Shown here: positions 33,947 to 45,343 of the stretch, one piece after another
How the letters are laid out: every line of letters begins with the position of its first letter
Numbering within the stretch: position 1 is the stretch's first letter
NCBI GenBank assembly: GCA_000727475.1
Contig: KL647293.1
Span: 535,216 to 599,215, forward strand
DNA: 64,000 nucleotides
From: Sarcocystis neurona
Taxonomy: Eukaryota > Apicomplexa > Conoidasida > Eucoccidiorida > Sarcocystidae
Direction: 5' to 3'
Notes under the pieces: generated by a model
Databases searched by the model: none
What the model saw: only the letters and a program-made list of their open reading frames with translations
Told to the model about the DNA's origin: nothing
Program-made: the position numbers and the translations under genes

Positions 33947-36900
33947 GACCCATGGAGTAGTTGTAACCTACTCTCTCACTTATTCAGTCCCCGTCTAGTA
34001 AGACCACACAAAAAGACAAATTCTAACAACAATCACGACGTACCACGCTTCGACGTCCGTCTTCCTCCAGCAACTGTGACTGAGCTGCTCACCGAGCGTC
34101 ACGCCTTTGCCTCAAAAAAGATAATCGGGGTGAAAGTTATATGCGCGTACGCGTATACAGAGTCGGAAACACAACTACATTGTTCCTGTGTAAGTGTTCT
34201 TCGTGTCACACGACCGGTGTGCGACGTCCTTCGTCATGCACGCTCGCGCTTCATTTCGTTGCACTAGTTTCACTTTGCTACAGAAATTCCTCCGCCAGAC
34301 GTCCTCGCTTCTACGTTCTTAATGACTTATATGACTGGCGTGTTCACGGTTAGATACTAATGAGTCCGCACATGCATGGCGGGTGCACTGCGTTGCAGAT
34401 GGGCGGCTTATATAATTAGTACCTTGATACATTGCAGTGTGGTCTGAAGCGCCTCTACTTATTGTACACACACATGTTAGTTTCGATACAAAATTAGGTC
34501 ACGAAGTCGATTTAGCAGAAGCACGTCGCATTGTATACCTCCACTACGTTAGCGTCGGTACAGGTTAAATCCTTTCGTGCGCTGCACATGGCCCGGATCC
34601 TCCGGAAGTCCGCGCTTGAGCTTTCGAGGAATGCCTCCTTCACCGATCCATAACTAAGAAAAAAAGTAGTTGCCTAAAATAGCCTTTTATTGCCGCAAGC
34701 TTTGCTATTGTACGTAAGTACTAGGATCCCGATGGCGTATGCAGTCACGGTGCGGCACCATGTACGGCGCTGGCGCTGCTGCTGTTGCTCGGGCATGCGC
34801 GTGTTCGTAGAAGCAGGGCGACACTCGTGCTGCAAAGATGACCTCTGCATGCGACTTGTACTGCAGATTCTCTAGGTTTGTTTAGTTTTCCCTTCTCGTG
34901 AGCTTAACGGTGCTTCAGCGCGGTTAATTTCTTCCCTTACTGGTAGGAAGCTTCTCCCCGTGAACCCAGCGCGTTGTCTGTCGACGTCCGCGGCACTAAT
35001 TCTAACAATCATTCTCACCAACCATAGGTTCAACAAACTCCACTGTCTTGCCAGTTTCGCCCTAGTAGCTACTACGACACTTTTTTTGTTTAACTCACTT
35101 TCTTTTTAGAAGCCCTTCCAGCCGTTAGCTGCTCAAGCCAGTATTTCTCGTGCCGACTCTGTCCTTCCAAGTACACCTGTTGATATGGACAAGAGCACAG
35201 ACAAGACTTGTATGCGAAGCGATAGTAGAAGTCACAGCGAAGTTTTCTGCATTTGTTGCTACCACGGTATTTCAGTACTGTTTACAGGAGGCGCATCTGA
35301 TCAAGGGCTCTTTTTCCTCCCTTAAGCTGCCCATCTTTACGGAATACTTGTGCTTTCTTTTCTCGCAGAAGTGCCTGTCTGTACTGCCCATAAAAAGGCC
35401 TGTTCTTCAAACAGGGAAAATTCCGTCGTGTCGTTACCCATTTTTTACCACATCAGATTCCTTCAAGGAGTAATTCGGCGAACTAGGGCCGCGTAAATAC
35501 GTCTGCATCTGCCAGTCACTGAGGTGCCTTCGCTTGCCGTCCAATTTCTGAAGAAAAATGTATTCTTTCCTTCTCACAGATTCTTCCACCCAGCTTAGAC
35601 ACCCCGTTCCACATACCTGTTCCTTCTCACGTCCCGTCTCTATCGAAAACATCTTTTCCGTGCACCCGCCTGTTGCCACGCAAAATTACCGCATTCTCCA
35701 CCAGTAGGATAATTACGTTTCTGCGCGGTTGCGCTCGACGAATCCTCTCGTACGTCCCTCTCTAGCTTGCCAAGCAAGCGACTTTCCCGTTTAATCTTAT
35801 CTAGCTTCTCTTCGTCTGCCTGTAAAAGGTTTCACGTCAAAGCGACCCTTTCACTTCTGTAGTCACTCCGTGTGTGGAACTTACGGTTACGAGTTGGTAC
35901 AACTGCTGCCGCATCGCAACTCTTCCTGCCTTCTTCGCTTGGCGGTTCTCTTATCCCCAGTGGTGAACAGGGGCGTTTTTGCGTTGTCCACCGCCAAAAC
36001 TCTCTTTCTGAGGGATTCGACTTAAAAAGACTTGCGGTGCTGCTATGGTGCGCGTCCTTTTTAGTAGAGTTCTCAGTTCGACTGGGGGATAAATTCGTTG
36101 TCACGTTTTTGCGATCCCTTTTGCTCTCTCGTCTGGGAGTCCTTGCCTCTCCTGGACTTGAAGATATATACAGCAAACCTGTTATAAATACAGCAAGAAA
36201 AACCGGCAGGGCGTCTGGCCGTTCATGACTTGCGGAAAGGACTCTCCTCTCCCTCTTGTAGTGCCCAACTCGTTTTTCCGTTTGAAAAGGCACATGCTCG
36301 GCGGCTCTGAAGTGAGAAGGACCGATCTACCACTTGTTAAACAGAAAAGGACGCTCGAGTGTTTCTTCGGCGACCTTCGAGTTCTGAGAGACTGGAACGG
36401 TTCCTCCTCGCCATTGGGCGTGGTACTCTTGGGCCTCTTTTTAGACGTTTACTTCTACGGCTGGTGGTGGCGGAGAACGATCCGCCCTAAGTGCCTGCAT
36501 ATACGCCTCGTGACACGTCGTCGTCCGCGAAAATATGTACCAATGTGTCTGGATCTCTCTTGTCTCCTCCCATACACGCGTGGCACTCCCTTAAGTACTT
36601 CCGACCCGTAGAGGTTTACGAAAGTTTACTTTTTTTCTAAGAAACCGCGGTCGCGATATTTCCGTCGCATACGATCGCGTGACCTGCTCCGGGGTGAGAT
36701 TGTCGGTACAGATGGTGTCGCACCTACGTGTCGAGCCCCGTAGTACGCAAGTGACTTTCTTCTATGTGATAATGAATTAGCCGCTTCTGCTGCCACATTT
36801 TCGTTGATTAACTACGTACGACGTATATCTTATGACGCGTCTCTTTAGTAGCGTCTTAACACACATATGTGGACATACGTCCTGTTTTCTCTTGCTATAT

Positions 36901-37084
36901 ATACGGAGATCTTCCATTCCTTCTTCTCCTCTCCTTCTGGCCCTATGTGTCTCTTCACATCTGTAAGAATGTCTAGACAGGGACGTACACGCACACGTAA
37001 TTAACCATGTGAAAAACGCTTGTGCCTACGCGATTTCGCCCGTTTGTGCTGGCATCTTGCAGCATTCCGTTGACGTGCGCCATT
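33947..37084. other. Divergent intergenic region between POLD4-like and RBM22-like genes
   Basis: The two genes are transcribed away from each other. The region is T/C-rich on the plus strand from about 35000 and has no recognisable protein. One candidate exon at 36190-35832 (minus) is listed separately. A plus-strand 128-codon frame (36225-36611) with a hydrophobic stretch is unsupported. Confidence 0.4.
35832..36190 (-). CDS. Possible terminal exon, charged unidentified protein
   Basis: A T-rich 3' splice-like tract (GTTTTTCTTGCTGTATTTATAACAG) ends near 36184 on the minus strand. The frame that follows is open for about 115 codons to TGA at 35832. It is strongly charged and Ser/Arg-rich (RRESKRDRKNV, EREFWRWTTQKR). 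No ATG precedes it in frame, so it would be a 3' exon. No domain is recognised. The opposite strand has a comparable frame, so strand choice is uncertain. Confidence 0.22.
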
Positions 37085-37215
37085 GCTTTTTTCTTCTTCG
37101 CTTGTTGTCGTCCCGTCAATCTTGTCCTCCTCTCTGTGTCGCTCTGTTCCTTTCGTCGTTTCCCCTCTTTTTTCTTCCTTTTCTGCGTCTCCTCTTCCGC
37201 TTCGCGCGGTTCTCT
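37085..37215 (+). promoter_or_regulatory. Pyrimidine-rich leader upstream of the RBM22-like start
   Basis: About 130 bases dominated by T and C end 35 bases before the ATG at 37250. The position fits a 5'UTR or core promoter of the splicing-factor gene. The functional reading is inference. Confidence 0.35.
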
Positions 37216-37249
37216 GTTTGCGTTCTCTTCTGCGGCGCTCGTTTGGACA

Positions 37250-40200
37250 ATGGCGGGAATGGAGAAAAGCGGCTTCGGCGTGGCGCATGACTTTTCAGGG
37301 GTGAAGAAGGAGTACTCAGAATTCCCTATTTTGTGCGAGACCTGTCTTGGCGATAATCCATACGTGCGCATGCAGCGTAACAGAGAGGGGAAGGAGTGTC
37401 GCATATGCACCCGGCCTTACACTGCTTTTCGGTAGGTGCAGAAGCGACGAGCCGAGAAGAAGTTCATTTCTTCCCGAACACGCGGAAGGACCCGTATGTG
37501 GGAAGGCACGCGGGCTTTTCTTATGCCTTTGCTGTGTCACGTGAGAGACACAGCAGAGCCGTCCGTCTTCTTCCTTGTACACAGCTGCGGATCAGTGTGG
37601 CTTCTGCCTGACGACTTGTCGTAACGCGGGGAAGAAATTTTAAAGTCGTGTTTCTTTTGCAGAGATAAACTTTCTCTTCTGTCGTGGTGACAAAGGAGAG
37701 GAACGAAACGGGGAAAAAACAACGAGGCGGGGGCAAGTGCAGCAGCCAGCGAGTCTACTGACACACATCAGCGTGGAGCTAGGCCTCCTGTGTAGCTTCC
37801 CGCCAACGTTTCAGAGCGATGGTGAAGTACACCAGGCTGAGCATGCTGATATGAGGAAGAAGTAACGCAGTGCGGCTTGTTAAGCTGGCGACCGCGCTAC
37901 TGCGCCCAGAGAGAGACGCTGTGTCAGCGAGAGAGAGACAGACAGACAGAGCCGACAACAAAGACAAGGTCGAAGGAAGAGAGAGAAAAAATAACACTTA
38001 GCGAAGTAGAAGAGGCGGGAGACCGCAGCGGGTGGATGTAGCGGTGCGTGTGAAGCGGGGGTGGAACGGAAGAGGGAGCGCGTATGCACACACGTAGACA
38101 TTATCTAAGACAGTTCCTGCAGCAGCTGCAATGCGAGCGTCGAGCCGTCCGTAGATGCCTCTCTCTCCATTCACGCGGGAGAATGTCCACACATATTCCT
38201 CCACATGTGTGTATGGATATGTAGATATCTGTTTCAGGCGCTGTGGTGGCCCGCCTCCATAGGCATACGGATGTCTGCAGGGAGGCGCCTGTGCTCTTCG
38301 GTCGCCGCTCGCCGGCCTAGTGCCCGTGTGGGTGGGGGCGTGCGTATACGTATCTGTCTAACCACAGAAAACACGAATATATGCGTACATTTACATATAT
38401 GGATCTCTTTCCCTGTATACACCTGTATGTACGCCCATTGACAATATGGTCGGATGCGCGCTCTATCATTTTTTCGTGCAGTCCGCTGCTTCTTCCTTGT
38501 CGTCGACGTATGCGTGCGGCGTGGACGTAGACACGCCGTTATAGATCTGCGGCGCTGCGCGAACTTTGGTTACTACCGCAGCTGTTTTCTCGTACAACAC
38601 GCGTAGAGTCGCCCGTGGCGATGACAGACGCTGGCGCGGCAGCTGTCTACCTTCTGTTTCCTGCGTCTTTGTGTGTGTAAGGGCTACTCGTCTTCCTTTC
38701 TCCTGTCTACCTTTTGACAAGTAACGCGTGCGCTTCACGGGGAGAGAAGACAGCTGCGCCAAAAAAGTGGAGGGGCCCTCGCCTTCATGTTTCTGCGTAC
38801 GTGTACAATGTAAACGTTTTCTGCATGGCATGCTCGCAGTCAAAAGGTGTGCGTCTGCGGCTGGTGTGGCCATCGGATATATTCTGACCTCCTTCAGCAG
38901 CACTGCCGGCTACATACGTGGACTTACGCGGGCCTCTACGTGCCTCACGACGTGTGCGCGTAGAAAGCAAAGTATTACGCGTGCGTGTGTGAGGAGTTTC
39001 GTGCTTTTTGATCTCTTCAGGCAGATGGGAAAAGTGTGCGAGATTGGTGTTAATATGACAAGGGTAGCTGTAGAGGTAAAGGTGTGTGAAGAGAGAGATT
39101 GACAGCGATTTGTCGACAGATATGTGGACAGAGAGAGGCGTAAAGAAGTATCTATGTACATGTGTAGGTGTATTTAGGACGCGACCCGTAGAGAGATATC
39201 TAGACAGAGCTACTGAAAGATGTATGAAGCGAGCTACAGAGAGATGCATAGAGAGAGCTACTATCTTTAGCTGTGTAGGGACTGATGAAGAGGGAGATAT
39301 AGAGAGAGCTGTGGTGAGGGATATATCTAGAGAGAGATCCACAAAGAGCTATAGTGAGAGAGGTGCGTGGAGAGAAAGGTATAGGACAGAGAAAGATACA
39401 GCGGGATATAGAAAAAGGCATATATATATATGTATATATACACAGATGTGTGGAGAAACATACAGAGATCTGTGTATAGAAAGAGTCACATTTATATGTA
39501 TGTGTGGACAGAAAAGGACGTGAGGGTCTAGTTGACTCCTGCAGTGTGTCGTAGAATGCGTGTGCATTTTGCTTGCGGGCGAAGTAGTGCTCTAGTCCTG
39601 CTCGTGCGGTGCTGTTACTCGTGCGGATGGTGCTGCGGCTGTTTTTTTTGTGCTGGGTGACTGATGTGCTGGGCTGGTGCTGTTTCTGCTGTTGCGGCGG
39701 CTGCTCACGTTGCTGCAGGTGGAAGCCGGGTCCGAAGGCGCGGTACAAAAACACGGTGATTTGTCAGACGTGCGCGAAGCTGAAGAACGTCTGTCAGACG
39801 TGTCTGTTCGATTTGCAGTACGGCCTGCCTGTGCAAGTGAGAGACAAACTGATGGGAGAAGGGAAAGTCGATCTTCCTGATCATCCACTGAACAGAGACT
39901 ACATGGCAAATCGCCTAGAGGCGGCTGCGGAGCAGTTGCCGTATGCGCGTCTCGGCAACGGGGACGCCGCCGCGCAGCTTCGGGCTCTCGGGCGGTCGAG
40001 GCCTTACTACAAGCGAAACGCTCCGCGGGTCTGTACTTTCTGGCAGAAGGGGGAGTGCAACAGAGGAGACGAGTGCCCGTACTTGCATAGCGACGCGAAT
40101 CACGACCCCGCACTCGCCAACCAAAACATCAGAGACAGGTAAAAACCGAGAAGAAGGAGAACGGAAGAAAAATTACGAGAGAAGAAAGAGGAGAAGTTGC

Positions 40201-42049
40201 TAATCTGGGAGAAAAGGTGCAGGAGAGGGAGAGACGGACGTGTGTTCTTCTTGAGACAGTGAACAACCGTACATTTGTGTGTATACATATTCTGACGAAG
40301 CAATGCAACAGAGAAGTGGAGGGTTGCTTTTGGGGATGAACAGGTGGTGCAAAAAGGCGTCACCCACAGACGGATAAACAGGGGAGGAAAGGAAGAAGCA
40401 GACAAGAGAAAAAACGTAGAGAAAGGAGGGGGGAAAAGGAGAAGAAATGGGGAAGAAAAAGGTGGCCCTAAAGACGGGGACGCACACATATACACACACA
40501 GAGGTCGACAGGAAATCAATGTGTAATGCTGCTACACACGTCTACTTCCTAGTGAAACGAATTACGCGGCAGCAGACGCGTTGAATATTTTCATTCGCAT
40601 AAAGGAACGAGTGAAACGCCAGGTCTCCCTCGTTGTGGCGAGACAGGTATTATATTTAAAAGACTGAGGATGAGAGGAAGAAGAGAAAAAGAAGCGCGTG
40701 AGAGTGCAAATACATATATATACACCCACATTGACGGAAAAAGTTATGAGAGGCAAAAACGAACGTGGGTCCTTTAGAAGAGATTTTTGGTTCTGCACGT
40801 CTGTGTAGTCGTGTTATTTGCCGCGTCAGCGCGTGGTTCTACGTTAGCGCGGCACACCTGCTGCGAATACTTTCTGCAAACACACGTTTCCGTGATTTTC
40901 TCTACACCAGCGCAGTAAATGCTCGCGCAGCTCTTCAGGTGCGCACATGTCGGTGCCCACCGCCTTTGTCACGCATGCGTGTTCCTGCGCATTCCCGAAT
41001 TTTCCAGAAACTTCCACGTGTCCATATTCTGCGCGTGCGAGGAGGGCATACAGAAGCAACTCCCTCCACTGCTTCGCCTTTTTTGCCTGCGTGTCGACCA
41101 CCCCTCGCTTCTGGGAGGGAGAGTGAATTCCGTCACACGCATATGTTGAGACGCCCTTTTAGGATGTTACAAGGATCCGCACCATTTTGTTTCCTCTTAG
41201 GTTCGGCACTCTGTTTTTTGGTTGTTTAAACTTTGTGGTTTTGCGTGCCCCGTCGGTGATGATGTCTGCTTCGTCGCGTGACGCGTGTTTGTTGGTGCTT
41301 GCCGTCGCGCGTGCATGGATGAATGCTTGTTATTTTTAACGTGTCTCGTCCTTTTTCTCCGCTCTCCACTTTTCTCGTTGTCCTCTTCTTGTGCCGCGCA
41401 TTTCAGATACACGGGCCAGGAGGATCCGGTGGCCGAGAAGATTCTTCGCCTGGCAGCCAGCAAGCCAAGCGCTGAGGAACTGGCGCCTCCTGCAGATCCC
41501 TCCAACACCACGTTGTTTGTGGGAGGACTGACATCAGATATAAGTGAGCAAGACTTGCGTGATGCGTTCTACGGCTTCGGGGAGCTTTTATCGATAAAAG
41601 TGTACCGGAGACAAGGCTTTGCCTTCTTGTGTTACAACGAGCGGTCGTCGGCGGAGGAGGCCATCAAGCACTACCACGGCGTGCTGTACATCAAAGGTCT
41701 GCGTCTGCGCGTGGCGTGGTCGAAACCGCCAGAGAAACGCCAGCCTGAACCGACAGAAGAGGCAGGAGCTGCTGCTGATGGCTCGGTCACGGCAACAACT
41801 GCGATACTGCCTCCTCCGTTCCCCGGCCTCCCTCCTTTGCCAGTTACGGTGCCTCTTCCCTTCGCGGCTGCTGCTGCCGACTCATCTCTTCCAAACTTCT
41901 CTGCTGCTGCTGGTGGCAGTGCAGCAGCTGCCGCGGGAACTGCTTCAGTAGCAGGTGTGCTGCCTCCTGCAAGCATCTACGGCTCAGGCGGAGCCGCTCC
42001 TGCGTATGCGGCAATGAATCCCAAAGAAGCCGAGTTTATGAAAAGGTAG
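37250..42049 (+). CDS. RBM22: Pre-mRNA splicing factor RBM22/Cwc2-Ecm2 family, 3 exons
   Basis: Exons 37250-37431, 39719-40138 and 41407-42049 join with matching phases (CG|G for Arg-61; AG|A for Arg-201) to give 414 aa. Residues 25-95 carry the N-terminal Cys motifs ([41 protein letters not shown]). Residues 165-184 hold a CCCH zinc finger ([19 protein letters not shown]). Residues 236-308 form an RRM with RNP2 LFVGGL and RNP1 QGFAFLCYN. The tail is Ala/Pro-rich and ends EFMKR. In the known family this nuclear protein contacts U6 snRNA and the intron in the activated spliceosome, with the NineTeen complex. Start choice: first ATG (MAGMEKS) just upstream of [10 protein letters not shown]. The stop codon overlaps a possible donor (AG followed by GTAGTC at 42047), so a short extra C-terminal exon is possible. 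Introns are 2287 and 1268 bases. Confidence 0.93.
39090..39520. repeat. Purine-rich degenerate repeats in RBM22-like intron 1
   Basis: GAGAGAGCTAC / GAGATGTAT-type units of about 25-30 bases recur imperfectly on the plus strand, followed by a TATATATATATGTATATATA microsatellite at 39420-39440. Confidence 0.6.
40140..40500. repeat. Purine-rich (GA) stretch in RBM22-like intron 2
   Basis: Dense GAAGAAGG, GAGAGAAG and GGAGAAAA runs over about 360 bases. It contains no coding signal on the plus strand. Confidence 0.5.
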
Positions 42050-43643
42050 TCGCCTCTTCAGGCGAGCAAAAGAACGTGAGAGGCTCTTCTGGCAGCTTCA
42101 AATAGGCCAGCGGACGATCAGACGAAGGAGGTGCTGCTGAAGCTAAGTTGAACACAAAGAATACGCGAGTTGAAACTGTATGCGACAGCAGAAGGTCACT
42201 GCAGTGAAGCGGATGAATGGGGCAAAAGAAAAAAGAGATACTGCTAATAGTGATGCAAAAGGGGAAGAGAAGAAAATGACTGTAGTGAAGGAAAGAGGGG
42301 GCGGCGCTGCAGCAGTACGGAGGTCGCGGTTCGACAAGCAAGGAGGAGAACGGTTGACGGAGGAAGGGGTAGGCCACAGGAGGAGAAGGAGCGTCACACA
42401 GGTGAAATCAGCAGAGACGGCTACTGCAAATTGTCTGTGGAGCAGGCAGGACGCCAGAATCCCAGCAGCAAGTAGAGGGAAGCAGTGAAAAGGAGAAGGA
42501 AGGGGGAATGTTCTTCACGTACAGCGTCGGACACAAGGACGCGCTACTACACGAAAGATTTGCAGGAAGTGCGTAGGGTGTGACACAGCGACGAGCGTAG
42601 GGAGTACAGTAAGGACATCACTCCAGGAGACAAGACGGCGAGGAGAACTCAGAGAGATACAAGGTGAAAGACCGATGCCAAGCCGCACGCATACGATAAA
42701 AAGGGTTACTGCGGTACGCTCAGTATACGAAGACCAGACTGCAGGGCACTGGTTAAAGACAATGGCAGAGGAAATTTCGACATGAAGTTAGCAAAAAGAA
42801 GAGATATGGCTGAACGATGACGCAGGGGTATAGAAGCCGAAGCGAACTCTGTAGCGGATTCAGCTGACCTGCCGCGCACGGGAAGGGCCAGACCTATGCA
42901 TGCCACACTTACGGCTGCGGCGGTTTTCCGTTCTTCAACACACAAAAAGGGAGATGCAACAATAACTGCAGACCGTCGAAACTTGCACAGGTTGTCGTTG
43001 AGATGTTGGAGGACGTATCCTTGTGTTGAGGTGCACGCGTGTGCAAGCGTATGCGTCCCTACGCACATGTGCATACGAAATCCGAACGTGAGATTGCGTG
43101 TACATCGTGTCAAATGCAGCAGCAGAGTTGCCAAGCGGCTACACATATTTGACGGACTGCGACATGCGAAGAGTGGGGTCCTGTAACAGAAGGTGTGACA
43201 CTGAAGTACACGGAAGAGTTGCGAGGAGCCACAAGCTGCATTGGGGAGCGTGCAGAAAACGTATCTCTGTTCTTTTTCAAGTTGTTGAACTGCGACACGC
43301 AGAGGCGTGGTCCTTACTCAAAAACGAGCGCGGCGGACGTGGCGGACCTCAGTGAAAGCCGTGGGGGCTCACTGCGGTTGTCTACGAAATGTCTTTATTC
43401 CCGCTGGATTTCCTTCCTGAGGCGCTCGGACACCAGTATAATGTGTGTGTATATAGGTGTGCCTGCGTGTTTCTGTGGATATGAATGTATTTATACGTGT
43501 GTGCATATTGATGCCCGTGCTTTAAAATGTATGCTTTTTGTGCGTGTGTCGATAGGCGTGCGCATATAGGAGATGTACGCTTGCTTACGGGATAATTAGA
43601 GGAGTGCGTTAGGTTTTTGTCGTGCGCACGTGCCGTGCCCCAG
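42050..43643. other. Downstream of RBM22-like gene; no supported gene
   Basis: Positions 42200-42480 are purine-rich. A minus-strand frame (43146-42706) and a plus-strand frame (43098-43355) are protein-like but unsupported. The unplaced 5' exons of the gene at 43644-45343 are probably in this interval. Confidence 0.35.
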
Positions 43644-45343
43644 CGGACCAACTTCACGCATCTGCAGCGGTGGAGGGTGGCATTTCACTTGGATTCGTGT
43701 GTTTTGGGTAGTTTCGGCGTACACTCGCACGTTTCTGATGTTCGGCGGGTGGAACTCTCGGGTACTGGAACGCGAGAAGAGAGTAATACAAGGAGGAAAG
43801 TTATGTTCGCGTGGTAGAAACACAGGCAGAGACAAGGCGGAGCGAAGTTGCTGATTCAGGCGGAGGAATGTTGCTGAACAGACAGTAGCTTCCATGCAAG
43901 CTTAGACCTGAATGTGTACACATATTTATACAGTCACCTACTCGCCTGTATATACGCGTGTATACGTAGACATCTTTTCTACAAGCGCGTGTAAAGGAGG
44001 TGTGTGTGGTGGCGTGTTTGTGTCGCGCTTCCCTATTTGCGAGATTGCTGTCCTTTTCTATGGGCGCATATGTTTGGTGGGTATGACTTCATTGTGAGGC
44101 CGTGCCCCGGGATAACCCAGCCTTGTTTGAGAATCTTGTAGACGTACAGACCGATTAGCCCCGTGAAGAGTACTGTTCTGGACGGGAACGGACGTATATG
44201 CGTATCTTGTGGACAACTTTAGCGTCTACGCATGTGCACACGTACATGTTTGTGTCTCGGCAGGTATCCGTCAGTGTGAGTGCGCAGTAAACCGGCGCTT
44301 CTCTCGAAAACTAAAGAGCCGATTTTACACTGACAGCTCTCTTGAGACTCGCATCAGAGGTACAAGTGCGCTGCCATTTTGGTGGAAGCGCTACCGGCGC
44401 AGAGAGGACGTTGTGCATCCGCTGTGGCGACTTCTATGTTTGTGGTGCCCTGTGAAGCGTCTTTGCACGGGGAGACGTAGACGTGTAAACGTATTGTATA
44501 CATGTGCGTGGTCGTAGATGCCCACGGACGTCTAGGAAGGTGTACAGGTAAAGCTATTCGTTGGCACATTTCGAAAGCCTGGTACACTGGCGCGAGGCTG
44601 CAGCCTGTCACACCAGCACGCTCACGTCGCTATCAGGAGAATCAGAATCTCCAAATTAGGGGGACTCGTCCACCTTCCTTACGAGATACCGACCTTTTCT
44701 ATGCTTTTACTCTAGCCCCCCTCTGGAAAAACCGTAGTTTCGCTTTGTTCCGAAAACTGTGAGCACGCATATCGTTCTTGCTCGTCAGCTTCTGCCTACG
44801 TACAGCTGCAATTTCCTTTTGGTCAGGTCTCTACCAACGTACTTCTCTCGTGTCTGTGGACATCAAGCTTCGCACTTCTTCCATCTACAGTAACACACGG
44901 GCGTATATTTACGCTACATACATGCATCATATATATTATATTTTCTTTCGGAGTTCAACAATAGTGAACTGCTTCCCAGGCACGCAGAGCTGGTAGCAGT
45001 GCTGCCGAGCAAAATAGATAATGGACTTCCACTGCCGGCTGTGCTGGACCCACTGGCGTTTATACGAGATAAACGGAGTACTCAATACGAAGACAGAGCA
45101 GCACTCATGTGGTCGAAGCCTGTGCAATTTGCCAGATTTGATGCACGTGCGCGTCGGCACGTAAGTGGTGTAAATATGAAAATGTACAAATGCGTGTGCG
45201 GTTGGGTGTTCACTTGTGTGTAAAACATGGAAATCTCGAATGTAGTGGTGATCGCGCAGATCGTCAGGGCGCTTCCTGACCCTACTAGTATGCTACTGCC
45301 GCCCTGTATAACCCCCTCTGTGTACACACACGTTTCCACGTGA
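43644..45343 (+). CDS. Unidentified multi-exon gene, 5' end not placed
   Basis: Five exons join in frame: 43644-43707, 44264-44359, 44548-44758, 44980-45160 and 45260-45343 (TGA). Each acceptor ends in AG and each donor begins GT, two of them strong (GTAAGT at 45161; GTGAGC at 44759). The phases (1, 1, 2, 0) match at every join. The combined product of about 209 residues is basic and non-repetitive, with segments such as NRRFSRKLKSRFYTDSSLE, WHISKAWYTGARLQPV and LPAVLDPLAFIRDKR. No domain is confidently recognised. The segment RRF..KL..RF followed by IRGKAIRWHISK faintly recalls bacterial-type ribosomal protein bL28, which would suit a mitochondrial or apicoplast ribosome; this is speculative. 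The start codon and any upstream exons remain unplaced. Confidence 0.5.

Noticed and set aside
42706..43146. 146-codon minus-strand frame downstream of the RBM22-like gene
   Set aside because: No recognisable motif or splice sites, and the plus strand is equally open; probably chance.
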